Shown here piece by piece: positions 1 to 6,779 of a stretch of DNA of 9,966 nt. This stretch comes from Bacillota bacterium (GTDB lineage: Bacteria > Bacillota_E > Sulfobacillia > Sulfobacillales > Sulfobacillaceae). A model generated the notes under the pieces. It had not been told where the DNA came from. It ran no database searches and saw nothing but the letters and a program-made list of their open reading frames with translations. The translations under genes and the position numbers were made by a program. The stretch is from contig JAKADJ010000063.1 of NCBI GenBank assembly GCA_021820645.1, forward strand, positions 1-9,966. Reading direction: 5' to 3'. Each line of letters opens with the position of its first letter. Position 1 is the stretch's first letter.

Positions 1-153
1 CGAGAAGAGATATTCTCGAAAAATGTCGGATGGCATCGAATTACCGCGGATTTTGGGGAACGAATTTTCTGTAATTAAGAAGGGTGCAACAGGGAATTAG
101 GTACTCCATGTCGAAATATAGTCATCCCAATCTACAACCAAGAGGTGACTAAC
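1..153. other. Upstream leader with possible tail of a preceding gene
   Basis: This stretch precedes the histidine kinase. Two plus-strand frames are open from the window edge: one ends at TAA 76-78 (peptide ending ...FGERIFCN) and one at TAG 98-100 (ending ...KKGATGN). Either could be the C-terminus of an upstream gene; I cannot choose between them. A short inverted repeat CGAGAA / TTCTCG lies at 1-6 and 13-18, without a T-run to make it a terminator. TATAGT at 117-122 matches the -10 consensus at 5 of 6 positions and lies about 20 nt before the Shine-Dalgarno of the kinase, but no good -35 is at the usual distance. Confidence 0.3.
141..150 (+). promoter_or_regulatory. Shine-Dalgarno deciding the kinase start
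   Basis: AGAGGTGACT differs from the ideal anti-16S complement AGGAGGTGACT by one missing base. It is placed for initiation at ATG 154 and contains the alternative GTG 145, which makes the longer start unlikely. Confidence 0.7.
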
Positions 154-861
154 ATGTGTGCGACACGAGCCATGACGAGTTCACGACCAGAGGCCAGCGC
201 CTTACCCATATCGAGCGAGCCGGAACGTGAGTCGGATTACGACCGATGGGTATCGATTGGCGCCATTCACGATATTCGGAGTCCTTTAGCGATCATCAAA
301 GGGTATTGGGAACTCGGTATTTTGGATCCCCATCACCGAGACATCATTTCTCGCAATCTCGAAGAACTAACCCAAATCGTGGACGTCATGCTGGCACTCC
401 ATACGGTACGGGCATTCGACCAACTGGATATAGGTGGACTGGTACGAGAAGTATGTGACGACTACCTGGAAAATGCCCGTAGGCAACGGGTCGCGCTCCG
501 GGTGGCGGGCGATACCTTTTGTGCCAATGCCGACGGACTCTCGTTGCGGCAATGCCTCAGAATCTTGTTGGATAATGCGCTCGAGGCCACTCCTCCGGGC
601 GGGACCATTGAGGCGATTTTGCTCCGTGAAGGGGACTTTGGCGGCATTGCGGTGCGTGATAGTGGAGTGGGCATCCCAGAGGAGCTGCGCGGAAAGCTTT
701 TTGAGCCTGGGGTTACCACGAAGGCCAACGGTCACGGTGTGGGACTACCCATTGCACGACGGATCTTGCGTCAACACCAGGGCGACCTACGATGGGAAGC
801 GCGGCATACGGGGGGGAGCATATTCACTATGTGGTTGCCGCTGGTGACCCCGGAATCTTAG
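154..861 (+). CDS. Small soluble histidine kinase, no sensor domain
   Basis: This is a 235-aa kinase core that should autophosphorylate on histidine with ATP and pass phosphate to an aspartate receiver. Seen, numbered from ATG 154: a polar N-terminus of about 30 residues, the H-box HDIRSPLA with H39, the second dimerisation helix to about residue 75, then a HATPase_c domain with N-box LDNALEA (N141), G1 box DSGVGIP (D169), an F-box-like KLFEPGVTTK and G2 box GHGVGLPIARRIL (from G193). All nucleotide-binding motifs look intact. There is no membrane segment, PAS, GAF or HAMP domain, so it must sense through a partner or its short N-terminus. ATG 154 is chosen over the in-frame GTG at 145 because AGAGGTGACT at 141-150 is a near-perfect Shine-Dalgarno at correct spacing; the GTG lies inside it. 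No response regulator is in the window, so its target is unknown. Confidence 0.9.
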   Translation: MCATRAMTSSRPEASALPISSEPERESDYDRWVSIGAIHDIRSPLAIIKGYWELGILDPHHRDIISRNLEELTQIVDVMLALHTVRAFDQLDIGGLVREVCDDYLENARRQRVALRVAGDTFCANADGLSLRQCLRILLDNALEATPPGGTIEAILLREGDFGGIAVRDSGVGIPEELRGKLFEPGVTTKANGHGVGLPIARRILRQHQGDLRWEARHTGGSIFTMWLPLVTPES

Positions 862-939
862 AACGGGGCACCATCCTTATTAGATAATTGCCGGATCATG
901 CCGTATACTGGACCTGCATGGTGACGTCTTTAATGTGGA

Positions 940-2091
940 GTGGTATCGATTTTGAGACGGTTGGGTTTACTAAAGGTCGGGAGTTTATTCATTATAGCCG
1001 TCATTGCTGTTGTTGTAGGTTTCATGCTGGGCCACCGTAACCCCGCGTCCTCTCCTAAGGTCGCGGCGATCACGCCGCTTTCCACCAATCCCAATGTCGA
1101 TCCCGGGACTTCACTGGGAGGACGCCCGGCGCCAAACTTCCGGTTGACCAATCAGTTTGGACAGCCGATGCAACTGTCCCAATTCCGGGGCAAAGTGGTC
1201 GTGCTGGCCTTTACCGATAGTCAGTGCACCACGATTTGCCCAATTACCACGGAGTCTCTCATTGAAGCGGTACGCATGCTGGGGAGCCAGGGCTCCCAGG
1301 TGCAGTTGCTAGGGGTGAATGCCAATCCGACCGCCACCTCGGTCGCCGATGTCAAAGCCTATTCGACCGTCCATGGCCTGTTGAATTCGTGGGATTTTTT
1401 GACGGGAAGTCCGACCCAGTTGGCTAAGGTGTGGAAAGCTTACGGAATTTACGTGGCGGTGCTGCATGGTGCGATCGACCACACCCCTGCAATCTATCTC
1501 ATCAACCAAAAGGGTCAAGAGATAAAGATTTATGACAGCCAAATGGCTTATGCCAGCATTGGGCAACAAGCTCATGTACTGGCGACCAATATTGACAAAT
1601 TGTTACCACATCCCGTTCGACTTCCGGCGATCTCTTATGCGTACATCCCTGGAATTAGCCCCACCACATCCACCACACTCACCACCACATCGCAGTCCAA
1701 GGTGGGACTCGGCCCCGATCACCCGCACCTGTTGGTGTTCTTTGCAACTTGGCTCAAAGAGACCAGCCCCTTAGCCAGTAACCTAGACACACTAAATGCG
1801 TACCCAGGAATCGCCGCCCGGAATCACTGGCCTTCCCTCGTGGCGATCGACGAGGCCCCGACCGAGCCCTCGTCTCATGCCTTATCCGCGTTCCTGGCGC
1901 AGTTAAAAACACCCCTTAACTATCCAGTGGCCATTGATGCCACGGGTCAAGTAGCGGATGGATACCAGGTTCAAGACCAGCCTTGGCTCGTACTGACAGC
2001 AAAATCCGGAAAGATTATCTGGAGCCACGATGGCTGGTTGCCATTGCCCCAAATTGACACCGCAATCGCTAAGTACTCGGTTCATTCGTAG
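940..2091 (+). CDS. Membrane-anchored Sco-type protein fused to a cysteine-free thioredoxin-like domain
   Basis: This 383-aa protein probably acts on the outer face of the membrane in copper delivery to cytochrome oxidase or in thiol redox. From GTG 940: an uncleaved signal/anchor at about residues 11-31, then a Sco1/SenC domain at about 62-222. That domain has the motif C96-TTI-C100-P and a distal H181 (DHTPAIYLI), the three Cu ligands of the family, with C-to-H spacing close to that of known Sco proteins. A Thr/Ser-rich linker (241-253) leads to a second redoxin/TlpA-like fold at about 261-380: FFATWLKETSPL sits where WCxxC would be, followed by YPVAIDATGQVADGYQVQ and GKIIWSHDGWLP. The protein has only the two Sco cysteines, so the second domain cannot do dithiol chemistry. 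Start uncertain: TTG 952 has GGAGTGG upstream at reasonable spacing and is an alternative. No oxidase genes are in the window. It overlaps the stop of the convergent small gene by 10 bp. Confidence 0.85.
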   Translation: MVSILRRLGLLKVGSLFIIAVIAVVVGFMLGHRNPASSPKVAAITPLSTNPNVDPGTSLGGRPAPNFRLTNQFGQPMQLSQFRGKVVVLAFTDSQCTTICPITTESLIEAVRMLGSQGSQVQLLGVNANPTATSVADVKAYSTVHGLLNSWDFLTGSPTQLAKVWKAYGIYVAVLHGAIDHTPAIYLINQKGQEIKIYDSQMAYASIGQQAHVLATNIDKLLPHPVRLPAISYAYIPGISPTTSTTLTTTSQSKVGLGPDHPHLLVFFATWLKETSPLASNLDTLNAYPGIAARNHWPSLVAIDEAPTEPSSHALSAFLAQLKTPLNYPVAIDATGQVADGYQVQDQPWLVLTAKSGKIIWSHDGWLPLPQIDTAIAKYSVHS

Positions 2092-2297
2092 TGAAGGGTG
2101 ACCGTCACCGGCACATCGCTGCGGTTGTAGACGACCATCCTCATGCCGCCGAACATCGGTAAGGGAGCGGCGATGACGTCGGCGACGGCCGGGATACATT
2201 CGATAATTTGTGGGGGCGAGGGCACCCACCCGTTAAAGAGGGCGATGGGTCCGCTTGCCGCGAAACTTTTCGGCCGGACTTTTAGCACCGAAACCAT
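2082..2297 (-). CDS. Unrecognised 71-aa protein downstream of pirin
   Basis: I do not recognise this family. The start ATG at 2297-2295 lies 4 nt after the pirin stop, so it is likely cotranscribed and possibly translationally coupled; an AAAGAG about 8 nt upstream is a fair Shine-Dalgarno inside the pirin end. The composition looks like a folded protein: a Pro-rich middle (GWVPSPPQIIECIPAVAD), a Gly/Met patch (APLPMFGGMRM) and a C-terminal beta-like ending (VVYNRSDVPVTVTLHYE). It has one cysteine, no signal peptide and no membrane segment. The stop overlaps the end of the convergent Sco gene by 10 bp. It would otherwise leave a 210-bp gap between two genes. It could still be a chance frame. 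Confidence 0.55.
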   Translation of the reverse strand: MVSVLKVRPKSFAASGPIALFNGWVPSPPQIIECIPAVADVIAAPLPMFGGMRMVVYNRSDVPVTVTLHYE

Positions 2298-2301
2298 CTC
2301 G

Positions 2302-3279
2302 CTAGCTCTTTTCGGGATTCAGCGTAACAGCAGGTACAGTGCCCATTCGTCCTGCCTGGTAGTCCTCGAAGGCTTGCACGATTTCATCGTGGGTATTCAT
2401 CACGAAAGGGCCATAGGTGGCAATCGGCTCGCGGATCGGCTCCCCGCCTAGAAGGAGTATTTCCAGTGCTGCGCCGGGACCGCTTGGGGCCAGGCTCGAG
2501 CCGATGCGTAACACTGAGCCGGAACCCATTTGAGCGCATTGCCCCTCATGAATCAATACCTGGTCTTTACCGATGCTACCCGACCCGGACAGGACATAAG
2601 CGAGGGTGGTGAAATGATCAGGCCAGGGCAAACGCACCTGTGCTCCGGGCTCTAGAGTGGCGTGGACCACGGTTACTGGAATCCAAGTGACGCCGGGGCC
2701 CTTAATGCCCCCGAGGTCGCCCGCAATGATCCGCAATAACGCATCGCCATGAGAAGACGTTGCGAGCGTCACTTGACTAGCTTCTAAGCTTTGATAGCGA
2801 GGTGGGGTCCATTTGAGATGACTGGGGAGATTCACCCAGAGCTGAAAGCCGTGAAAGAGTCCGCCGCTTTGTACTAATTCTTCGGGAGGCATTTCGTCAT
2901 GTAAGAGACCAGAGCCCGCTGTCATCCACTGGGTGGCCCCGTTGGTAATAAGACCTCCACCGCCTTGCGAGTCTCGATGCTGCATCGCGCCGTCGATAAT
3001 ATAGGTCACGGTTTCAAACCCGCGGTGAGGATGCCATGGTGCGCCTTTGGGCTCCCCCGGGGCGTACTCTACGGCTCCCATATGATCGAGCAATAAAAAC
3101 GGGTCGGACTGACGAAATCCAATTTCTCGGCTCGGGAACGGGCGCCGGACCGGGAATCCTGCTCCTTCAAGAAGACTCGGAGCCGTGGCTATGACGGAGA
3201 CTGGGCGTTCCAGAGCATCGATGGCCGGCTCCGCTACTCGGGGTAACGCTGTCCATCGAGGATGTGATACGGCTGGCAT
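2302..3279 (-). CDS. Pirin-family bicupin protein
   Basis: This 325-aa protein belongs to the pirin branch of the cupins, cytoplasmic metal proteins, some of which show quercetin 2,3-dioxygenase activity. The metal site is visible: H83-P-H85 in WHPHRGFETVTYI, then H127-D-E129 in GSGLLHDEMP, matching the His/His/His/Glu set of pirins. The N-terminal pirin cupin spans about residues 40-165; the C-terminal half (about 205-310) has the usual second cupin and ends with GPFVMNTHDEIVQAFEDYQAG, typical of the family. About 25 residues precede the conserved RPV...EGAGFPVRRPFP beginning, a slightly long N-terminus. The start is well supported: AAGGAGG (plus positions 3290-3296) lies 10 nt before ATG 3279. 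It is divergent from an HxlR regulator with a dyad between them, so repression by that regulator, relieved by electrophiles or oxidants, is likely. The physiological substrate is unknown. Confidence 0.93.
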   Translation of the reverse strand: MPAVSHPRWTALPRVAEPAIDALERPVSVIATAPSLLEGAGFPVRRPFPSREIGFRQSDPFLLLDHMGAVEYAPGEPKGAPWHPHRGFETVTYIIDGAMQHRDSQGGGGLITNGATQWMTAGSGLLHDEMPPEELVQSGGLFHGFQLWVNLPSHLKWTPPRYQSLEASQVTLATSSHGDALLRIIAGDLGGIKGPGVTWIPVTVVHATLEPGAQVRLPWPDHFTTLAYVLSGSGSIGKDQVLIHEGQCAQMGSGSVLRIGSSLAPSGPGAALEILLLGGEPIREPIATYGPFVMNTHDEIVQAFEDYQAGRMGTVPAVTLNPEKS

Positions 3280-3314
3280 TTTTGCAAAACCTCCTTAACT
3301 GAACCGTGTTAGGA

Positions 3315-3340
3315 TGACTAGAATGGTATCATTTTAGTCA
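3315..3340. promoter_or_regulatory. 26-bp inverted repeat, probable operator for the HxlR regulator
   Basis: The arms TGACTAGAATG (3315-3325) and CATTTTAGTCA (3330-3340) are separated by GTAT and match as inverted repeats at 10 of 11 positions. The site lies in the 152-bp divergent space between pirin and the HxlR gene. Read on the minus strand, the right arm contains TAAAAT (3336-3331), a 5-of-6 match to -10 facing pirin, so bound protein would block pirin transcription. HxlR-type repressors act as dimers on such dyads, and ACTA/TAGT half-sites resemble what I recall of the YodB/CatR boxes. The assignment to this regulator is inferred from position and symmetry. Confidence 0.55.
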
Positions 3341-3400
3341 ATCGGGTGAATGCAATATGGTTAACCTAAATTCTACCTGTGGCTTTGTCAAGATGCTAGG

Positions 3401-3406
3401 TATAAT
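3401..3406 (+). promoter_or_regulatory. Perfect -10 box for the HxlR regulator gene
   Basis: TATAAT lies about 11 nt before the AAGGAGGG Shine-Dalgarno and 26 nt before GTG 3432, giving a short sensible leader. No good -35 lies 16-18 nt upstream (TTGTCA at 3385-3390 is only 10 nt away). AGGTA flanks it on both sides as a direct repeat (AGGTA-TAAT-AGGTA), which might matter for autoregulation. Confidence 0.4.
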
Positions 3407-3416
3407 AGGTAAGGAA

Positions 3417-3424
3417 AAGGAGGG
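3417..3424 (+). promoter_or_regulatory. Shine-Dalgarno deciding the HxlR regulator start
   Basis: AAGGAGGG is followed by 7 nt and then GTG 3432. It fixes the start there and rules out the in-frame ATG at 3357, which would add 25 residues with no ribosome binding site and of a kind not found in the family. Confidence 0.75.
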
Positions 3425-3431
3425 AAGCCTT

Positions 3432-3752
3432 GTGGAACGCGCCGAATTATGTCCCAAGTTCTGCGACACTTTTAGCCTGCTCAGTAAACGCTGGGTTGGT
3501 TTGATTTGGGAAGTCCTGTTAGCGGGGCCACGGCGTTTCGGAGAAGTCCACGACAGCATTCCCCAAATTAGCGACCGCATGCTCGCCGAGCGGCTGAGAG
3601 ACTTGGAAGCAGCCGGCATTGTCACTCGGACCGTGGTGGCGTCGGTGCCGGTGCAAGTAACGTATGCGCTGACCGCGAAAGGAGAGGCGTTTCGGCCGGT
3701 GCTCCATGCTATCCATGCCTGGGCCGACGAGTGGGTGATGCCTGATCGCTGA
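3432..3752 (+). CDS. HxlR/DUF24-family winged-helix regulator, YodB-like redox sensor
   Basis: This 106-aa DNA-binding protein falls in the HxlR family, most like the YodB/CatR branch, repressors that are inactivated when quinones, diamide or other electrophiles modify an N-terminal cysteine. Seen from GTG 3432: CPKFCDTFSLLSKRW near the N-terminus, RFGEVHDSIPQISDRMLAERL (recognition region, with the family pattern IS..ML..RL..LE), PVQVTYALTAKG (wing) and a C-terminal helix with AIHAWADEWV. C7 aligns with the sensing cysteine of YodB (Cys6). A second cysteine, C11, lies close by; there is none near the C-terminus, where YodB has two. It is divergent from pirin with a strong dyad between them, which makes pirin and the 71-aa gene its likely targets. 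Confidence 0.88.
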   Translation: MERAELCPKFCDTFSLLSKRWVGLIWEVLLAGPRRFGEVHDSIPQISDRMLAERLRDLEAAGIVTRTVVASVPVQVTYALTAKGEAFRPVLHAIHAWADEWVMPDR

Positions 3753-3814
3753 TAAATCCACTTTTCCGCGTAGAGCCTTAATGGCACTTAGAATTACCGA
3801 CTATGGTGGATTTA
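3753..3814. repeat. 9-bp perfect inverted repeat after the HxlR gene
   Basis: TAAATCCAC (3753-3761), directly after the regulator's stop codon, is matched by GTGGATTTA (3806-3814), with 44 nt between. A small inner hairpin GCC-TTAAT-GGC lies at 3775-3785. There is no T-run after the right arm. It could be a transcript-end structure or a protein site before the GGDEF gene, but a match of this size can occur by chance in a window this long. Confidence 0.3.
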
Positions 3815-3871
3815 ATGCTATCTTACCTAATGTAACGTAGTGAGAACGATCGGATAAGGGGGCACGGCCGG

Positions 3872-5242
3872 GTGGCTGACCCGACAGACCATGAATTGTC
3901 CCGGAAAATAGAGTTGGAGCGCTCGATCCCGAGCATACTTGATGAAGTTCCAGCGCCCATGGCGTTCGCGAACGCAGCCGGTGATTTGGTTTTTCGAAAT
4001 CGTGTGTTGCGTCAGCTTGAGGAATCCGGACCTAAACAGGCCACGGTAATGGACAACCTTCTCGCTAAATGGTTGGCCACCGAAGACCATCCGACTATGG
4101 TTGAAGTGAACACCAGATTTTATCAAGTCCGCAAAGTTCGTCTCGGTCCACCACTCGGAGGATCGCTCCACATTGGGACCGACGTCACTCAACTGATGAC
4201 TTCCAAAGCCCTCTACCAGGTACTATCTGCCGTTTATCGCCTTATAACCCAGGGGTCTGATCGCGCCGCGTTGTTTTCGGGAACCGCGGACGCTTTGTGG
4301 AAAGAAGTGCCGATTGAAATGGTGTGGGTGGGCGAGATTGATACTATGACTGGTGAGATTCGGCCCCTCGTCACCCGCTCTCGGAACGAGGCGTTGAGTC
4401 GCTACGTAGCAGACAGGAGGGTTCGGCTGGATGACCCTCGTGACGAGGTGGGACCGATCCTGCGTGCGGTCCGACTAAACCGGCCCGATGTGGTACAGGA
4501 TACCTTGGAAGACCCGGGACTTGCGCCGTATCGGGAACGTTATCGAGCGATGGAAACCCGTAGTATAGCGGTCTGCCCGATCCGACGCCATGGTCGGGTC
4601 ACCCATATCCTGGTGACCTATGGGCGCCACGCACAATTTTTTTCGGACGAGGTGGTCGAACTCGTTGAACGTGTGGCCGATGGACTAAGTTTTGGGCTGG
4701 TCAGTTATGAGCGAAGCCAAGCATTGGAAACCTTAGCCTTGACCGACCCGGTTACCGGGTTACCCAATCGGGTTAGCTTCTTGGAGCAGTTGGCCCAAAT
4801 CACCGGGCGAGGCGCCGAGGCTTCCCACGCTCTAACGGCCGTAGCGTATATGGACTTGGACGGATTCAAAGCCATCAACGACACGTATGGCCATGCTGCG
4901 GGCGACGAGGTATTACGAATTGTCGCAGCCCGGGTACAAGCTGCGATTGGCCCGAATCATGTGATGGGCAGGCTTGGCGGAGACGAATTTTGCCTTTTAA
5001 TCCGGGGATATTCCCAGGAGAGCGTGGCAGAGGTTCTCAACTTTGCCTTGCGTGCTGTGGAAGAGGGCATGACACTCAACCGTCATACGGTACGCCTGTC
5101 GGCCAGTATTGGGGTCGCCATGTTTCCACAAGACGGGAATTCCCCGGACTTGCTGTTGCGGCTTGCCGACATGGCCATGTACCAGGCTAAAGAAGCCGGG
5201 AAAGGGCGATTTCAGTGGTTTCATAATCTGCTCTCTGGTTAG
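3872..5242 (+). CDS. PAS-GAF-GGDEF diguanylate cyclase
   Basis: This 456-aa cytoplasmic protein should make c-di-GMP from two GTP. Domains in order: a PAS-like segment (about 18-108, VPAPMAFANAAGDLVFRN to IGTDVTQ), a GAF domain (about 113-280, with VWVGEIDTMTGEIRPLV and RSIAVCPIRRHGRV) and a GGDEF domain (about 288-454). Catalytic features are intact: DPVTGLPNR (292-300), metal-binding D328 in YMDLDGFKAINDTYGHAAGDEVL, and the motif G369-GDEF in RLGGDEFCLL. The inhibitory I-site RxxD is absent: the equivalent residues are G360-P-N-H363, so product feedback through that site is not expected. It has no EAL domain or membrane segment; input is probably a ligand or redox signal through PAS/GAF. 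GTG 3872 is chosen for the TAAGGGGG Shine-Dalgarno at 3855-3862, 9 nt upstream. No clear -35/-10 pair was found. It probably forms its own unit, 99 bp before the transporter gene. Confidence 0.93.
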   Translation: MADPTDHELSRKIELERSIPSILDEVPAPMAFANAAGDLVFRNRVLRQLEESGPKQATVMDNLLAKWLATEDHPTMVEVNTRFYQVRKVRLGPPLGGSLHIGTDVTQLMTSKALYQVLSAVYRLITQGSDRAALFSGTADALWKEVPIEMVWVGEIDTMTGEIRPLVTRSRNEALSRYVADRRVRLDDPRDEVGPILRAVRLNRPDVVQDTLEDPGLAPYRERYRAMETRSIAVCPIRRHGRVTHILVTYGRHAQFFSDEVVELVERVADGLSFGLVSYERSQALETLALTDPVTGLPNRVSFLEQLAQITGRGAEASHALTAVAYMDLDGFKAINDTYGHAAGDEVLRIVAARVQAAIGPNHVMGRLGGDEFCLLIRGYSQESVAEVLNFALRAVEEGMTLNRHTVRLSASIGVAMFPQDGNSPDLLLRLADMAMYQAKEAGKGRFQWFHNLLSG

Positions 5243-5341
5243 GAACGACCGCACCAATGCGGCTGTGGGACCTCGCCGTTCTTTACATGATCTTCAGCCG
5301 CCCTCAAGCCTATCTCAAGGATTGTGGGCTAGGCTAACGTC

Positions 5342-6748
5342 ATGAAAATCTCAACCCTGACCTCAAGTGATTCTTTGGTAGACATCAACCCAATCGAACG
5401 GCTCCCATTGACCAGACTACATTGGTTTTGGCTGGGACTTGCTGCCTTAGCCTGGCTCATGGAGTCCTATGATATTGGACTGACTGGGGTGACGTTGGCG
5501 CCCTTACAACATCTTTGGCACTTAACTGGTTCAGAAGTCGGTTTGGTGGCGACCGCGGCAACTCTGGGGGTAGCGCTAGGCGTCTTGCCGGCGGGATGGT
5601 TGTCTGACAAAGTGGGTCGCAAACGCGTGATGGTATGGGCTTTAATCGAATATTCGTGTGGCTCGATGGCTACCGCCATGGTGCCTAACGGGGAATGGTT
5701 TTTGGTATTGCGGTTGGTCACAGGACTGGGTTTAGGGGCCATGTTTCCATTGCCATATACCATGATTACGGAACTTAGCCCTCTACATTCCCGAGGCCGA
5801 ATGACCGGGATGCTTGATGCCGCGTTGTCCGTGGGCTACTTTATGGCACCGTTGGCCGCGTTGGTGACCACCCATCTTGCGAGTGGAGCCTTGACGTGGC
5901 GAATTCTTTTCCTGCTAGGGGGCTCTGGCTTAGTGGTTGCGGTATTGGTATCCAAGTACTTACCGGAATCTCCACGATGGTTGGCGCTTAACGGCCGCGA
6001 TTCGGAGGCTCAATCGATTGTCCACCGTCTGGCGACAGAGAGTCCCGTGTCGAGTCGGAGCACAATTGGGTCGGATCCCGCTACACACCGAGGTGGGCAG
6101 GAGCAAGCTTTGGTCACCGGTGGGATTTTCGGTCGACGCTATCGAAGGCGTACGGCCATGTTGTGGGTGGGTTTTCCGGCGATTCTTTTGATGTTTTATG
6201 CCATCATGACCTTTATGCCCATGATTCTGACCCGAGAAGGGTTGCCGATAGGGAGCGTAGATGTGCTGGCGGCCATCATCATGGGAGCTAGCGTCCCGGG
6301 CAAGTGGGCGGAATCTTGGTTGGTCGAAAAGGTGGGCCGTAAGCCAGTGATTGTAGGCTTCTCCCTCATGGCAGCCCTTGCCGCCGTGCTGTTTCCTCTT
6401 ATGCACGGCATGGTGCAATGGCTCGCGATCGGGCTTGCCCTGTCGTTTTTTGGCATTGCGGTGGATCCCGCAATGAAGGTCTACGCAGCCGAACAATATC
6501 CGACTGAGATACGTGGCGTTGGGGTCGGGTTTGCTGAAGGTTGGGCGCGTCTGATTGGTGGCGCCCTGGCTCCCTATATTTTGGGGGTTTGGTTAACCCG
6601 CGGCGGGATTGCCTTAAGTTTCGAGTTTGTTGCGGGCGTCACGGCGTTGGGTGCTCTGGTGGTACTGGTCATGGGCCAGGAAACCCGAGGTTGCTCCATT
6701 GAATCTCGACCACATAAGGAATTCGCCGCCATCCTTGCAAAGAACTGA
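5342..6748 (+). CDS. MFS transporter, organic acid or sugar type
   Basis: This 468-aa integral membrane protein of the major facilitator superfamily probably has 12 helices and imports its substrate with protons. Seen: a first helix with LMESYDIGLTG (D44), family motif A between helices 2 and 3 (GWLSDKVGRKR, 85-95), R124/G128-G132 in helix 4, PESPRWL (208-214) after helix 6, a hydrophilic central loop (about 215-270), the second-half motif A copy (WLVEKVGRK, 326-334) and EQYPTEIRG (384-392). PESPRWL and the repeated DxxGRK place it near the sugar-porter/metabolite:H+ symporter groups, which carry sugars, aromatic acids or carboxylates. The acyl-CoA ligase 31 bp downstream favours an organic acid. 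The ATG has only a weak Shine-Dalgarno (TAGG about 8 nt upstream), so the exact start is less certain. Confidence 0.88.
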   Translation: MKISTLTSSDSLVDINPIERLPLTRLHWFWLGLAALAWLMESYDIGLTGVTLAPLQHLWHLTGSEVGLVATAATLGVALGVLPAGWLSDKVGRKRVMVWALIEYSCGSMATAMVPNGEWFLVLRLVTGLGLGAMFPLPYTMITELSPLHSRGRMTGMLDAALSVGYFMAPLAALVTTHLASGALTWRILFLLGGSGLVVAVLVSKYLPESPRWLALNGRDSEAQSIVHRLATESPVSSRSTIGSDPATHRGGQEQALVTGGIFGRRYRRRTAMLWVGFPAILLMFYAIMTFMPMILTREGLPIGSVDVLAAIIMGASVPGKWAESWLVEKVGRKPVIVGFSLMAALAAVLFPLMHGMVQWLAIGLALSFFGIAVDPAMKVYAAEQYPTEIRGVGVGFAEGWARLIGGALAPYILGVWLTRGGIALSFEFVAGVTALGALVVLVMGQETRGCSIESRPHKEFAAILAKN

Positions 6749-6779
6749 CGGCGGGTATCGACACAGGAAGGTGATAAAG

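Noticed and set aside
904..909. TATACT as promoter of the Sco gene
   Set aside because: There is a good -10 match, but TTGCCG lies only 10 nt upstream and no other -35 fits, so a promoter cannot be claimed.
2097..2109. Palindrome GGTGAC-C-GTCACC near the end of the Sco gene
   Set aside because: The one-base centre cannot form a usable hairpin loop and there is no T-run; the bases are explained by Val-Thr-Val-Thr codons of the 71-aa minus-strand gene.
3359..3366. Palindrome GGTTAACC upstream of the HxlR gene as a second operator
   Set aside because: It is only 8 bp, with no extension of symmetry beyond it and no resemblance to the 26-bp dyad.
3357..3431. Upstream ATG start for the HxlR regulator
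   Set aside because: It has no ribosome binding site, adds residues not seen in the family, and would place the -10 TATAAT inside the coding region. GTG 3432 has a strong Shine-Dalgarno.
5249..5262. Hairpin CCGCA-CCAA-TGCGG after the GGDEF gene as terminator
   Set aside because: The stem is only 5 bp and not followed by a T-run, so an intrinsic terminator is not supported.
5960..6496. 178-aa minus-strand open frame
   Set aside because: It is antisense to the transporter gene, His/Arg-rich and shows no domain; the sense frame has clear family motifs.
6627..6779. N-terminal extension of the acyl-CoA ligase into the transporter gene
   Set aside because: The family begins near ATG 6780, which has a good Shine-Dalgarno; the extension overlaps transporter coding sequence in another frame.
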